From: Enterobacteriaceae bacterium ESL0689
Lineage (GTDB): Bacteria; Pseudomonadota; Gammaproteobacteria; Enterobacterales; Enterobacteriaceae
Direction: 5' to 3'
NCBI GenBank assembly: GCA_029433525.1
Contig: JAQTIF010000001.1
Location: 1,426,001-1,490,000 of the forward strand
DNA: 64,000 nt
The notes under the pieces were generated by a model. It did no database searches, had not been told where the DNA came from, and saw only the letters and a program-made list of their open reading frames with translations. Within the stretch, counting starts at the first letter, position 1, and the number at the start of each line of letters is the position of its first letter. The translations under genes and the position numbers were made by a program. Of the stretch, positions 55,620-64,000 are shown piece by piece.

Positions 55620-55907
55620 TGCTGTTCTGAACAGGTTAAGCATATCTGGATGCTTTTCAATGACCCGCAACAGTTTAAGACTGCTACCGGTGGGAGTTCT
55701 CTTTTGCTGTTCCCAGGCTTGTACCAGAGAAGGAGAGACACCCACTACCTGGGCAAACTCATTTTGTTTGAGCTTCGCTTTTGTGCGGATAGCTTTCACA
55801 TCGGGCATCTCAAAGGTCGTAACACGAGCTGGGGCAACAATACCCCGTTTGATGGCTACGGCTTCGTTGGCACTCTCGATCAGCTCGTCAAAGAGTTCTT
55901 TTCTCAT
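55617..55907 (-). CDS. NadS/HigA-like helix-turn-helix antitoxin
   Basis: A 96-residue protein with an N-terminal toxin-binding region (MRKELFDELIESANEAVAIK) and an HTH_XRE domain (LKQNEFAQVVGVSPSLVQAW, then EQQKRTPTG), ending in KHPDMLNLFRTA. This fits the NadS family of antitoxins paired with RelE/HigB toxins. It overlaps the upstream toxin by four bases. Such antitoxins bind their toxin and repress their own operon. Confidence 0.85.
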   Translation of the reverse strand: MRKELFDELIESANEAVAIKRGIVAPARVTTFEMPDVKAIRTKAKLKQNEFAQVVGVSPSLVQAWEQQKRTPTGSSLKLLRVIEKHPDMLNLFRTA

Positions 55908-56257
55908 TTCATCCCCCTTGCCTCCTGGGAGGCTTGCTCTATACCTTCTACGGCTTTCTTCAACTGATTCTTTTCAGCATTAGTGAGATTGTCTTTCTCG
56001 TTCTTTGGGTAAGCGATAAGAAGGAATACTTCGTTATCTGCTGTCAGATAGTAGTATATGACCCTGATACCACCACTCTTACCCATACCAGGCAAAGCCC
56101 AGCGAATCTTACGGCAACCGCCCGTACCTGATATGGTATCGCCTGCGGTGGGATTTTGCCTTAGCACTTCCTGAAACTCCCGGAGTTCGTCGGGTGAAAG
56201 CAATCCATCGATTACTCTCTGAAAGACTTTGGTTTCAATGAAGTGTAGTAAATTCAT
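55904..56257 (-). CDS. RelE/HigB-family toxin
   Basis: A 117-residue protein of the RelE-like HigB group (PF06296 type): SPDELREFQEVLRQNPTAGD, GTGGCRKIRWALPGMGKSGG, IRVIYYYL and AYPKNEKDNLTNAEKN. The basic GGxRKxRW...GKxGGxRVIYY core is the family signature; such toxins cleave mRNA on the ribosome. Toxin precedes antitoxin, as in higBA. An AAAGGA ribosome binding site precedes the ATG at 56257. The pair is flanked by repeats and IS remnants, suggesting acquisition. Confidence 0.87.
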   Translation of the reverse strand: MNLLHFIETKVFQRVIDGLLSPDELREFQEVLRQNPTAGDTISGTGGCRKIRWALPGMGKSGGIRVIYYYLTADNEVFLLIAYPKNEKDNLTNAEKNQLKKAVEGIEQASQEARGMK

Positions 56258-56381
56258 TCCTTTAATTTTATCTCACTCGCACACTGTATGAGTTTATCTT
56301 AGTGGTACTGTGTAAGAGTTACAAGCCCTTTTTGATGATAAGTTAACCGTTCTTTTAAGTGGGTAAGCCGTATACCCTCAG

Positions 56382-56922
56382 TGTCAGGATAGTTGTCACC
56401 TCCGCTGAAAAATCAGTCTGAGGGTATGGAGTGACAAATGAAACGTATTTCCCCTGAACGAAAAACAGCCATACTGGCTAAATTGCTGCCTCCCTACAAC
56501 ATGGCGGTTTCCACTGTTGCACAAATGGACGGAATATCCGAAACTACCCTCTATAACTGGCGTAATCAGGCTAAACAGGAGGGGAAACCCGTGCCCGGCG
56601 CAGACAAAAACAGTGAACAGTGGCCTACGGAAGCCCGCTTCACCGCCATCGTGGAAACCGCCATATTTTCTGAGGCTGAAGTGGCAGAATACTGCCGTAA
56701 AAAAGACCTTTATCCGGAGCAGAGCCAGAAAGAGAATAAACAACTGAAGAGAAAGCTGATCCGTAAGGAGAAGGCTCTGGCGGAGGCGGCAGCGATACTG
56801 GTACTGCGAAAAAAGCTCAGGGATTATTACGGGGAAACGGATGGGGACGACTGACGCCTGCGGATGAGCGTTAGCAGCTCATCCGGTGGATTAATGAGGC
56901 CGTCGCGGCAGGAGCCCGGCGC
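56382..56922 (+). mobile_element. Truncated IS3-type element (left end and OrfA only)
   Basis: The left end TGTCAGGATAGTTGTCACCT matches the element at 54649; the flanking ATACCCTCAG has an inverted partner CTGAGGGTAT about 40 bases inside. After OrfA, the start of OrfB can be read (LTPADER, stop, QLIRWINEAVAAGARR) up to about 56922, where similarity ends 94 bases before ndk. The right end is missing. Confidence 0.78.
56438..56854 (+). pseudogene. IS3-type transposase OrfA with internal deletion
   Basis: 138 residues: HTH N-terminus MKRISPERKTAILAKLLPPY, then EQWPTEARFTAIVETA, YCRKKDLYPEQ and a leucine-zipper-like end (NKQLKRKLIRKEKALAEAAA). Compared with remembered family members the stretch between LYPEQ and QKENKQLKR is shortened. 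Without OrfB it cannot transpose. Confidence 0.75.
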
Positions 56923-57015
56923 TAAGGTGATAAAACAGGATGTTAATTTTTTGTATTATCTGTAATTATCACTGGCATCCCTGAGTTATCACCCCTATCG
57001 GATAAGAGGTCATCA

Positions 57016-57447
57016 ATGACGATTGAACGTACACTTTCTATTATTAAACCTAACGCTGTAGCCAAGAATGTGATTGGCGCTATTTTTTCCCGTTTTGAGC
57101 TCGCTGGATTTAGCATCGTGGCGATTAAGATGATCCATCTGACGGCTGAACAGGCGCGCGGTTTTTATGCCGAGCACCAGGGACGCCCGTTCTTTGATGG
57201 ACTGGTGGCATTTATGACCTCCGGGCCGATTGTGGTCACTGTTCTGGAGGGGGAAAATGCCGTGCAGCGCCACCGTGATCTGTTAGGTGCGACCAATCCG
57301 GCCCAGGCGTTGACCGGGACACTGCGCGCTGATTATGCCGATAGCGCCACTGAAAACGGCACGCATGGTTCTGATTCGCAGGCGTCGGCGGCTCGCGAGA
57401 TCGCCTATTTTTTTGCTGAAGATGAAATTTGCCCGCGCACGCGCTAA
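57016..57447 (+). CDS. ndk: Nucleoside diphosphate kinase
   Basis: Ndk balances nucleoside triphosphate pools through a phospho-histidine intermediate. The 143-residue protein has the start [17 protein letters not shown], the substrate loop around [15 protein letters not shown] and the catalytic His in NGTHGSDS (about residue 117). An AGAGGTCATCA leader contains the ribosome binding site. The upstream neighbour is an IS remnant instead of pbpC as in E. coli; rlmN follows as expected. Confidence 0.96.
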   Translation: MTIERTLSIIKPNAVAKNVIGAIFSRFELAGFSIVAIKMIHLTAEQARGFYAEHQGRPFFDGLVAFMTSGPIVVTVLEGENAVQRHRDLLGATNPAQALTGTLRADYADSATENGTHGSDSQASAAREIAYFFAEDEICPRTR

Positions 57448-57608
57448 GTGCTGCCCGCGATTAACACGCGATTTTTTACACTTTATTGCGTGGCTGGGGT
57501 ATCAAGCCGTGGTATCCCAGCGCCAGAGCCTGTACAATGCTGCCCCCCAGCGGCGTGTCTGCCATCTTTCAGGGGCCATAATGTGTCACAACGAGGCCGG
57601 AATAAATC

Positions 57609-58784
57609 ATGTCACAACAAATTATCACCCCCACTAACGTCGCGCTGACGACGCCGGAAAAAGAGAGCAAAGTGAATCTGCTCGATCTCAATCGTCAGCA
57701 AATGCGTGAGTTTTTCATCACGATGGGTGAAAAACCCTTCCGCGCCGATCAGGTGATGAAGTGGATGTATCACTATTGCAGCGATAACTTTGATGAGATG
57801 ACGGATATCAACAAAGTATTGCGTGCTAAATTACACCAGGTGGCTGAAATCCGCGCGCCACAAGTGGTTGAGGAACAACGTTCCAGCGATGGTACGATTA
57901 AATGGGCGCTTGCTGTCGGCGATCAACGGGTGGAGACGGTTTATATTCCGGAAGATGATCGGGCCACATTATGCGTTTCTTCGCAGGTAGGTTGTGCGCT
58001 GGAGTGTCGGTTTTGTTCAACGGCACAACAGGGTTTTAACCGTAATTTACGGGTTTCTGAAATTATCGGTCAGGTATGGCGGGCCGCCAAAATCGTTGGT
58101 GCCGAAAAAATAACCGGTCAGCGGCCGATTACCAATGTGGTTATGATGGGAATGGGGGAACCATTACTGAATCTGACCAACGTGGTTCCGGCGATGGAAA
58201 TCATGCTTGATGATTTCGGTTTTGGTCTTTCTAAACGTCGTGTCACGCTTTCCACCTCCGGCGTGGTTCCGGCCCTGGATAAGCTCGGGGATATGATTGA
58301 TGTGGCGCTGGCCATCTCTTTACATGCGCCTAATGATACGATCCGCAATGAAATCGTTCCGCTCAACAGGAAATATAATATCGCGACTTTTCTGCAATCG
58401 GTGCGCGGCTATATTGCGAAGTCTAATGCTAACCAGGGGCGCGTTACGGTCGAATATGTGATGCTGGATCATGTCAACGATGATACTGAGCATGCCCACG
58501 AACTCGCCGCATTGCTAAAAGAGACACCTTGTAAGATTAATCTGATCCCGTGGAATCCCTTCCCTGGCGCACCTTATGGCAGAAGTTCCAATAGTCGTAT
58601 CGATCGCTTTGCTAAAGTGCTGATGGCATATGGTTTTACAACCATTGTGCGTAAAACCCGTGGTGACGACATTGATGCAGCCTGTGGGCAACTGGCGGGA
58701 GATGTGATTGACCGCACCAAACGGACGTTGCGCAAAATGAGTCAGGGTGAAGTGATCCCGGTCAGGGAGAGATCCGCGTCGTAA
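57609..58784 (+). CDS. rlmN: Dual-specificity 23S rRNA / tRNA adenine-C2 methyltransferase RlmN
   Basis: A radical-SAM enzyme that methylates C2 of A2503 in 23S rRNA and A37 in several tRNAs. The 391-residue protein has the cluster motif CALECRFC (CX3CX2C), [20 protein letters not shown] and the catalytic cysteine region near [19 protein letters not shown]. It is longer than E. coli RlmN by a few residues at the N-terminus. rodZ follows after a 279-base gap. Confidence 0.97.
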   Translation: MSQQIITPTNVALTTPEKESKVNLLDLNRQQMREFFITMGEKPFRADQVMKWMYHYCSDNFDEMTDINKVLRAKLHQVAEIRAPQVVEEQRSSDGTIKWALAVGDQRVETVYIPEDDRATLCVSSQVGCALECRFCSTAQQGFNRNLRVSEIIGQVWRAAKIVGAEKITGQRPITNVVMMGMGEPLLNLTNVVPAMEIMLDDFGFGLSKRRVTLSTSGVVPALDKLGDMIDVALAISLHAPNDTIRNEIVPLNRKYNIATFLQSVRGYIAKSNANQGRVTVEYVMLDHVNDDTEHAHELAALLKETPCKINLIPWNPFPGAPYGRSSNSRIDRFAKVLMAYGFTTIVRKTRGDDIDAACGQLAGDVIDRTKRTLRKMSQGEVIPVRERSAS

Positions 58785-59063
58785 GAACCGCTATGCGCAG
58801 TATTTGCGCAATGCCAGCGCTGGAGAACTGGCAGTCTGGCAAAAGAAACAGGTTTATCAATAATTACAGTGCGTTTTTATCCGCTTTGAGGCAGTATGTG
58901 ATACTTATAATTGACTGGTGTTCCCTGTTGACAAGAGTCAGTTGGTCATCACGCAGACAGGGCTATGCTTATTTTTATATTAAGTATCGGATAATTAAAG
59001 ATAATTTCGCGGCGCAGGGTGAACCGGCGCTGAATTTTAAATTCATGTACCAGTAGTTGTCGA

Positions 59064-60029
59064 ATGAACACTGAAGCCACTCAAGATCACCAGGAACTCA
59101 CTACTGCAGGCGCGCGCCTGCGTCACGCACGTGAACAACTTGGACTCAGCCAGAAAACGGTAGCGGAACGTCTGTGCCTGAAGATTTCCACTGTGCGTGA
59201 CATTGAGGACGATATCGCGCCGACTGAACTGGCTGCCACTTTTTTACGTGGCTATATTCGTTCTTATGCGCGTCTTGTCCATATTCCGGAAGATGAACTG
59301 CTACCGATAATAGAAAATCAGTCGCCCGTGAATACGGTTAAAATGAAGCCAGTACAGAAGGTTATGCTGGGAAAAAAGCGCAAAAAACGCGATGGCTGGT
59401 TGATGGGTATCACCTGCCTGGTGTTATTTGTAGTCGTTGGCCTGAGTGGTATCTGGTGGTGGCAGGAGCATAAAGCGCAACAGGAAGAGATTAGCGCGAT
59501 GGCAGGCCAGCCTGTGGCGATTGAATTGAACTCCGCCGGGCATATACCGGCTGCCGTGCCGGAGCGTCGCCCGGCTGTATCGGAAACTGTTCATCCTGTG
59601 GATACGGCCACTGAAGTGGCTCCCCTTGCGCAGAACACCACACTGCCGACCACCCCCGGTAAGCCTACGCTCGCCCCGGCTCAGACTGAAGTGAATACCC
59701 CAACGGCCATCCCGCCTGCCACAGCGTTGCCAGCCGTGGCGGCAGATAGCAGCACGCAGCCTGACACCACGCAGGATTTAGTGATCAATTTTTCTGATGA
59801 ATGCTGGCTGGAAGTGAGCGATGCGCGCGGGAAAAAATTATTCAGCGGTTTGCAACATAAAGGGGAGCATCTGAATCTGAATGGCCAGGCACCGTATAAG
59901 CTGACGATTGGCGCACCGGCAGCGACACAAATCCTCTATCGGGGGAAAGCTGTCGACTTAAGCCGCTTCATCAAAGCGCATCAGGTTGCGCGTTTGACCC
60001 TTAACGATGAATCCTCATCGGCACAGTAA
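59064..60029 (+). CDS. rodZ: Cytoskeletal protein RodZ
   Basis: RodZ links MreB to the elongasome and maintains rod shape. The 321-residue protein has an N-terminal HTH domain ([20 protein letters not shown]) that binds MreB, a basic juxtamembrane segment ([10 protein letters not shown]), one TM helix (about 113-132), a long Pro/Thr/Ala-rich linker (about 150-235) and a periplasmic DUF4115 domain ([19 protein letters not shown]). The linker is shorter than that of E. coli. Confidence 0.94.
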   Translation: MNTEATQDHQELTTAGARLRHAREQLGLSQKTVAERLCLKISTVRDIEDDIAPTELAATFLRGYIRSYARLVHIPEDELLPIIENQSPVNTVKMKPVQKVMLGKKRKKRDGWLMGITCLVLFVVVGLSGIWWWQEHKAQQEEISAMAGQPVAIELNSAGHIPAAVPERRPAVSETVHPVDTATEVAPLAQNTTLPTTPGKPTLAPAQTEVNTPTAIPPATALPAVAADSSTQPDTTQDLVINFSDECWLEVSDARGKKLFSGLQHKGEHLNLNGQAPYKLTIGAPAATQILYRGKAVDLSRFIKAHQVARLTLNDESSSAQ

Positions 60030-60055
60030 TAAACGGGTAACGCGGGAGATTTTTC

Positions 60056-61177
60056 ATGCATAATCAAGCGACTATTCAACGCAGAAAATCAAAGCGGATC
60101 TATGTGGGTCGTGTACCGATCGGTGATGGCGCGCCCATTGCTGTACAGTCAATGACCAATACCCGCACCACCGATGTGACTGCGACAGTTAACCAAATCA
60201 AAGCATTAGAACGAGTGGGGGCCGATATTGTACGGGTATCGGTGCCGACGATGGATGCCGCAGAGGCGTTCAGGCTGATTAAGCAGCAAGTTTCGCTGCC
60301 GCTCATTGCCGATATCCATTTTGACTATCGTATTGCGCTGAAAGTGGCGGAATATGGCGTCGATTGCCTGCGTATCAATCCCGGTAATATCGGTAGTGAA
60401 GAGCGTATCCGGATGGTGGTTGATTGTGCGCGTGATAAAAATATTCCGATCCGTATTGGGGTGAATGCCGGTTCACTGGAAAAAGACTTACAGGAAAAAT
60501 ATGGTGAACCCGTCCCGCAGGCGCTGCTGGAATCCGCGATGCGGCATGTCGACTATCTCGATCGGCTCAACTTCGATCAGTTCAAAGTCAGTGTCAAGGC
60601 GTCAGATGTCTTTCTCGCGGTCGAATCCTATCGTTTGCTGGCTAAACAGATAGAACAGCCTTTACATCTTGGGATCACCGAGGCAGGAGGCGCACGGAGT
60701 GGTGCGGTGAAGTCGGCGATTGGTCTTGGGATGCTGTTAGCCGAGGGGATCGGCGATACCCTGCGTGTTTCGCTGGCGGCTGATCCGGTAGAAGAGATCA
60801 AAGTCGGATTTGATATTCTGAAATCGTTACGTATCCGTTCACGTGGGATTAATTTTATCGCCTGTCCCACCTGTTCCCGCCAGGAGTTTGATGTTATCAG
60901 TACGGTGAATGCCCTGGAGCAGCGTCTGGAGGATATTATCACCCCGATGGATGTTTCGATTATTGGTTGCGTGGTTAATGGTCCGGGTGAAGCGCTGGTT
61001 TCGACCCTTGGGGTGACCGGTGGTAATAAAAAGAGTGGTCTTTATGAAGATGGTGTGCGAAAAGATCGGCTGGATAACAACGATATGATTGCACAACTGG
61101 AAACCCGTATTCGGGCAAAGGCATCGATGCTCGATCAGCAACGTCGCATCAATATTCAGCAGGATACAAAAGAGTAA
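60056..61177 (+). CDS. ispG: 4-hydroxy-3-methylbut-2-enyl diphosphate synthase
   Basis: IspG performs the penultimate step of the MEP isoprenoid pathway with a [4Fe-4S] cluster. The 373-residue protein has cluster ligands in [11 protein letters not shown] and [12 protein letters not shown]. The N-terminal TIM barrel carries [18 protein letters not shown] and [14 protein letters not shown]. It lies between rodZ and hisS as in E. coli. Confidence 0.97.
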   Translation: MHNQATIQRRKSKRIYVGRVPIGDGAPIAVQSMTNTRTTDVTATVNQIKALERVGADIVRVSVPTMDAAEAFRLIKQQVSLPLIADIHFDYRIALKVAEYGVDCLRINPGNIGSEERIRMVVDCARDKNIPIRIGVNAGSLEKDLQEKYGEPVPQALLESAMRHVDYLDRLNFDQFKVSVKASDVFLAVESYRLLAKQIEQPLHLGITEAGGARSGAVKSAIGLGMLLAEGIGDTLRVSLAADPVEEIKVGFDILKSLRIRSRGINFIACPTCSRQEFDVISTVNALEQRLEDIITPMDVSIIGCVVNGPGEALVSTLGVTGGNKKSGLYEDGVRKDRLDNNDMIAQLETRIRAKASMLDQQRRINIQQDTKE

Positions 61178-61267
61178 TCCATCCCGTAGGGTATTTTTCG
61201 TGCAGGATCGATTCCGCAGGCATAAGATATCAGGGGTTATTTTTGTATATTAATAAAGAGATTAAAC

Positions 61268-62542
61268 GTGGCTAAGAATATTCAGGCTATCCGTGGCATG
61301 AACGATTATCTGCCGGGCGAGACCGCTCTCTGGCAACGTATTGAAAACTCACTGAAACAAGTGCTTGGCAGCTATGGTTACAGCGAAATTCGTTTGCCGA
61401 TTGTTGAGCAGACTCCGTTATTTAAACGCGCTATCGGTGAAGTGACCGATGTGGTTGAAAAAGAGATGTACACCTTTGAGGATCGTAACGGCGATAGCCT
61501 GACTTTACGCCCCGAAGGAACCGCCGGTTGCGTGCGAGCGGGTATCGAACACGGGCTGTTATACAATCAGGAACAGCGTCTGTGGTATATCGGGCCGATG
61601 TTTCGCCATGAACGGCCGCAGAAAGGACGTTATCGTCAGTTTCATCAGATAGGTATCGAAGTGTTTGGTCTGCAGGGGCCTGATATTGACGCTGAACTGA
61701 TTATGCTGACTGCCCGCTGGTGGCGGATGCTGGGGATCGCTCAGCATGTGACGCTGGAGCTGAACTCTATTGGTTCGCTGGCATCGCGCACCGCGTATCG
61801 CGATGCGCTGGTGGCTTATCTTGAGCAATTTAAAGATCAACTTGATGAAGATTGTCAGCGCCGCATGTACAGCAATCCACTGCGTGTCCTTGACTCGAAA
61901 AATCCACATGTTCAGACGTTACTGAACGACGCACCGGTATTGAGCGACTATCTGGATGAAGACGATCGCGCCCATTTCAGCGGGTTGTGCGCACTGCTTG
62001 ATGACGCAGGTATCGCTTACCACGTCAATCCGCGTCTGGTGCGTGGCCTGGATTACTATAATCGTACTGTATTCGAGTGGGTCACCACTACCTTGGGTGC
62101 GCAAGGGACAGTCTGTGCGGGAGGCCGTTATGATGGTCTGGTAGCGCAACTGGGAGGACGGGAAACGCCCGCCGTCGGTTTTGCTATGGGGCTGGAACGT
62201 CTGGTATTGCTGGTTCAGGCGGTCAATCCTGAATTTAGTGCTGATCCGGTGGTGGATGTCTACCTGGTCGCCAGTGGTGCAGATACTCAGTTTGTCGCAA
62301 TGCGCCTGGCTGAGCGGCTTCGTGATGAGTTACCGGGGATCAAATTAATGGTTAATCACGGTGGCGGCAACTTTAAGAAACAGTTTGCCCGCGCGGATAA
62401 ATGGGGAGCGTGTGTGGCGCTGGTTATTGGCGAGTCAGAAATAGCAACCGATAATGTAGTGGTCAAAGATCTACGTTCAGGTCAGCAAACTACCGTCACC
62501 CAGGATAATATCGCTGCGCATTTACTGGCGATTTTAGGTTAA
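61268..62542 (+). CDS. hisS: Histidyl-tRNA synthetase
   Basis: A class II synthetase of 424 residues. Motif 2 is seen as [20 protein letters not shown], the histidine-specific motifs as [15 protein letters not shown] and AGGRYDGL, and motif 3 as GFAMGLERL. The C-terminal anticodon-binding domain includes [17 protein letters not shown]. The start codon is GTG ([14 protein letters not shown]), as in E. coli. Confidence 0.97.
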   Translation: MAKNIQAIRGMNDYLPGETALWQRIENSLKQVLGSYGYSEIRLPIVEQTPLFKRAIGEVTDVVEKEMYTFEDRNGDSLTLRPEGTAGCVRAGIEHGLLYNQEQRLWYIGPMFRHERPQKGRYRQFHQIGIEVFGLQGPDIDAELIMLTARWWRMLGIAQHVTLELNSIGSLASRTAYRDALVAYLEQFKDQLDEDCQRRMYSNPLRVLDSKNPHVQTLLNDAPVLSDYLDEDDRAHFSGLCALLDDAGIAYHVNPRLVRGLDYYNRTVFEWVTTTLGAQGTVCAGGRYDGLVAQLGGRETPAVGFAMGLERLVLLVQAVNPEFSADPVVDVYLVASGADTQFVAMRLAERLRDELPGIKLMVNHGGGNFKKQFARADKWGACVALVIGESEIATDNVVVKDLRSGQQTTVTQDNIAAHLLAILG

Positions 62543-62575
62543 TTCCCGCAGATCCTGAATCAGGAGAAGGAAAAC

Positions 62576-63196
62576 GTGGAAACGTATAATAACGAACATG
62601 ATCAGATCGAAGCCCTGAAGTATTTTTTTATCGATAACGGTAAAGCATTAGCGATTGGCGCGATTATCGGTATTGCTGCGCTGGTGGGCTGGCGCTACTG
62701 GAGTACTTATCAACAGGATTCGGCGAGAGAAGCCTCGCTCGCCTATGAAAAAGTCACTTCTGCGCTTGCCTCGGATAAACCAGAAGCGGTGAAGATGGCG
62801 AGCCAGTTTGTGGCCGATAACAAAAACAGTTACGGTGCTTTCGCCTCGCTGAAACTGGCGCAGTATTTTGGCGATAAAAATGACTGGCAAAATGCTGAGA
62901 AACAGCTTCAGCAAGGTTTAGCGGCGGTGTCAGATGACAATCTGCATGCGATTATTGCGATACGTCTTGCGCGCGTACAACAGCAGTTGAAAAAAGCGGA
63001 TGACGCGCAGAAAACGCTTGATAGTATTAAAAGTGCGGGCTGGGAGGCGAGGGTTGCTGATCTGCGTGGCGATATTCTGCTGAATAAAGGCGATAAGCAA
63101 GGGGCTCGCGCTGCCTGGGAAGAGGGTGTCAAAAATAGCGTTTCCCCGCAGTTCAGTGAAGTTATGCTGATGAAAATTAATAATTTAGCCATCTGA
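62576..63196 (+). CDS. yfgM: YfgM, ancillary SecYEG translocon / periplasmic chaperone-linked protein
   Basis: The 206-residue protein has a short cytoplasmic start (METYNNEHDQIEALKYFF), one TM helix (about 24-42) and a periplasmic TPR-like domain. E. coli YfgM associates with PpiD at the translocon, a partner encoded at 12003 in this window, and restrains RcsB signalling. The start codon is GTG with an AGGAGAAGGA ribosome binding site. bamB follows after nine bases. Confidence 0.94.
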   Translation: METYNNEHDQIEALKYFFIDNGKALAIGAIIGIAALVGWRYWSTYQQDSAREASLAYEKVTSALASDKPEAVKMASQFVADNKNSYGAFASLKLAQYFGDKNDWQNAEKQLQQGLAAVSDDNLHAIIAIRLARVQQQLKKADDAQKTLDSIKSAGWEARVADLRGDILLNKGDKQGARAAWEEGVKNSVSPQFSEVMLMKINNLAI

Positions 63197-63205
63197 GAGG
63201 GCGTG

Positions 63206-64000
63206 ATGCGATTGCGTAAATTACTTTTACCAGGGCTGCTTTCCATTAGCTTATTAAGCGGTTGTTCGTTGTTTAATAGCGAAGAAGATGTGGTAAAAAT
63301 GTCGCCTCTGCCATCGGTGACGAATCAGTTCACCCCCTCTACCGCCTGGAGCACATCGGTAGGTCATGGCACTGGTGAGTTTTACTCCAGTCTGCATCCG
63401 GCTTTCGCCGATGGCATCATTTATGCCGCAGATCGTAACGGTACGGTCAGCGCGCTGAATACCGGTGATGGTAAAGCGATATGGTCGGTTAACCTGGCTG
63501 AAAAAGAGGGCTGGTTTTCGCGCCAGTCAGCACTGCTTTCTGGTGGGCTGACGGTCTCCGGTGGTCATATCTATGTTGGCAGCGAAAAAGCACAGCTGTA
63601 TGCATTGAACACCAGCGACGGTAGCGTTGCCTGGCAGACAAAGGTGGCTGGCGAAGCGCTTTCCCGGCCGGTAGTCAGCGATGGCATGGTGCTGGTTCAT
63701 ACCAGTAATGGCCAGCTTCAGGCGCTGAACACCGCCGATGGCACCGTACAGTGGACGGTCAATCTCGATATGCCAGCGCTTTCTCTGCGTGGTGAGTCGG
63801 CACCGGCCGTCGCTTATGGTGCAGCGATTGTCGGTGGCGATAATGGCCGTGTCAGTGCGGTACTGATGCAGCAGGGGCAGATTATCTGGCAGCAGCGCAT
63901 TTCGCAGGCCAGTGGAATAACAGAAATCGATCGCCTGAACGATGTTGACACCACCCCTGTGGTGGTCAATGGTGTTATTTATGCGCTGGCCTACAATGGT
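63206..64000 (+). CDS. bamB: Outer membrane protein assembly factor BamB (C-terminus beyond the window)
   Basis: BamB is the eight-bladed propeller lipoprotein of the BAM complex that inserts outer-membrane proteins. The 265 residues visible start with a lipoprotein signal (lipobox LLSGC, Cys20) and contain PQQ-type propeller repeats: GSEKAQLYALNTSDGSVAWQ, SNGQLQALNTADGTVQW and GGDNGRVSAVLMQQGQIIWQ. The BamA-interacting region DRLNDVDTTPVV is present. About 130 residues lie beyond the window. Confidence 0.96.
   Translation, partial: MRLRKLLLPGLLSISLLSGCSLFNSEEDVVKMSPLPSVTNQFTPSTAWSTSVGHGTGEFYSSLHPAFADGIIYAADRNGTVSALNTGDGKAIWSVNLAEKEGWFSRQSALLSGGLTVSGGHIYVGSEKAQLYALNTSDGSVAWQTKVAGEALSRPVVSDGMVLVHTSNGQLQALNTADGTVQWTVNLDMPALSLRGESAPAVAYGAAIVGGDNGRVSAVLMQQGQIIWQQRISQASGITEIDRLNDVDTTPVVVNGVIYALAYNG

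Noticed and set aside
58793-59056. 87-codon frame between rlmN and rodZ
   Set aside because: No recognisable family or ribosome binding site; the composition looks random and E. coli has a non-coding gap of similar size here.

Overview
The window is chromosomal DNA from a member of the Enterobacteriaceae that is close to, but distinct from, Escherichia coli. Core proteins such as YajQ, Tig, ClpP, ClpX, Lon, HU-beta, AcrB, RecR, RlmN and IspG have the lengths and motifs of their E. coli counterparts and mostly follow E. coli gene order. The species cannot be named from sequence reading alone.

Layout. Positions 1-38.8 kb follow the E. coli 10-11 minute region: panE (partial), yajQ, yajR, ampG, yajG, tig, clpP, clpX, lon, hupB, ppiD, ybaV, queC, then glnK, amtB, atl, ffs, hha, tomB, acrB, acrA, mscK, rsmS, priC, apt, dnaX, ybaB, recR. 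Several genes expected in this order are absent (bolA, fadM, the ybaE-to-mdlB block, tesB-ybaY, ybaN). amtB carries a frameshift and acrR is an eroded pseudogene. A type VI secretion (T6SS) effector island replaces the ybaE-mdlB block at 15.4-21.1 kb. It holds a TseP-like two-domain peptidoglycan hydrolase, an overlapping candidate immunity gene, a second periplasmic protein gene, a frameshifted immunity paralogue and an IS5-family element. After recR the E. coli order breaks. A relict Mu-like prophage (39.2-42.2 kb) is followed by an AT-rich cassette of a putative pore-forming T6SS effector, a small membrane protein and an Hcp homologue whose start codon reads ATA (42.2-43.6 kb). Next, all on the minus strand, come torY-torZ (N/S-oxide respiration) and the complete cytochrome c maturation operon ccmABCDEFGHI (43.8-54.4 kb). 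Then follow IS3-family deletion remnants and a RelE/NadS toxin-antitoxin pair (54.6-56.9 kb). The right end is the E. coli 57-minute block ndk, rlmN, rodZ, ispG, hisS, yfgM and bamB (partial).

How the parts work together. tig, clpP, clpX, lon and ppiD form a protein folding and proteolysis cluster, with a sigma-32 promoter in front of lon. The Ccm proteins would attach haem to the five CXXCH sites of TorY, which feeds electrons to the periplasmic molybdoenzyme TorZ. acrAB has lost its local repressor AcrR, but the AcrR operator palindrome and a perfect marbox are both still present. No T6SS core genes are in the window, so both effector cassettes are orphan islands that would rely on a system encoded elsewhere. 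A 144-147 bp repeat with inverted ends occurs three times, always in non-coding DNA. No tRNA genes, rRNA genes or CRISPR arrays were seen.
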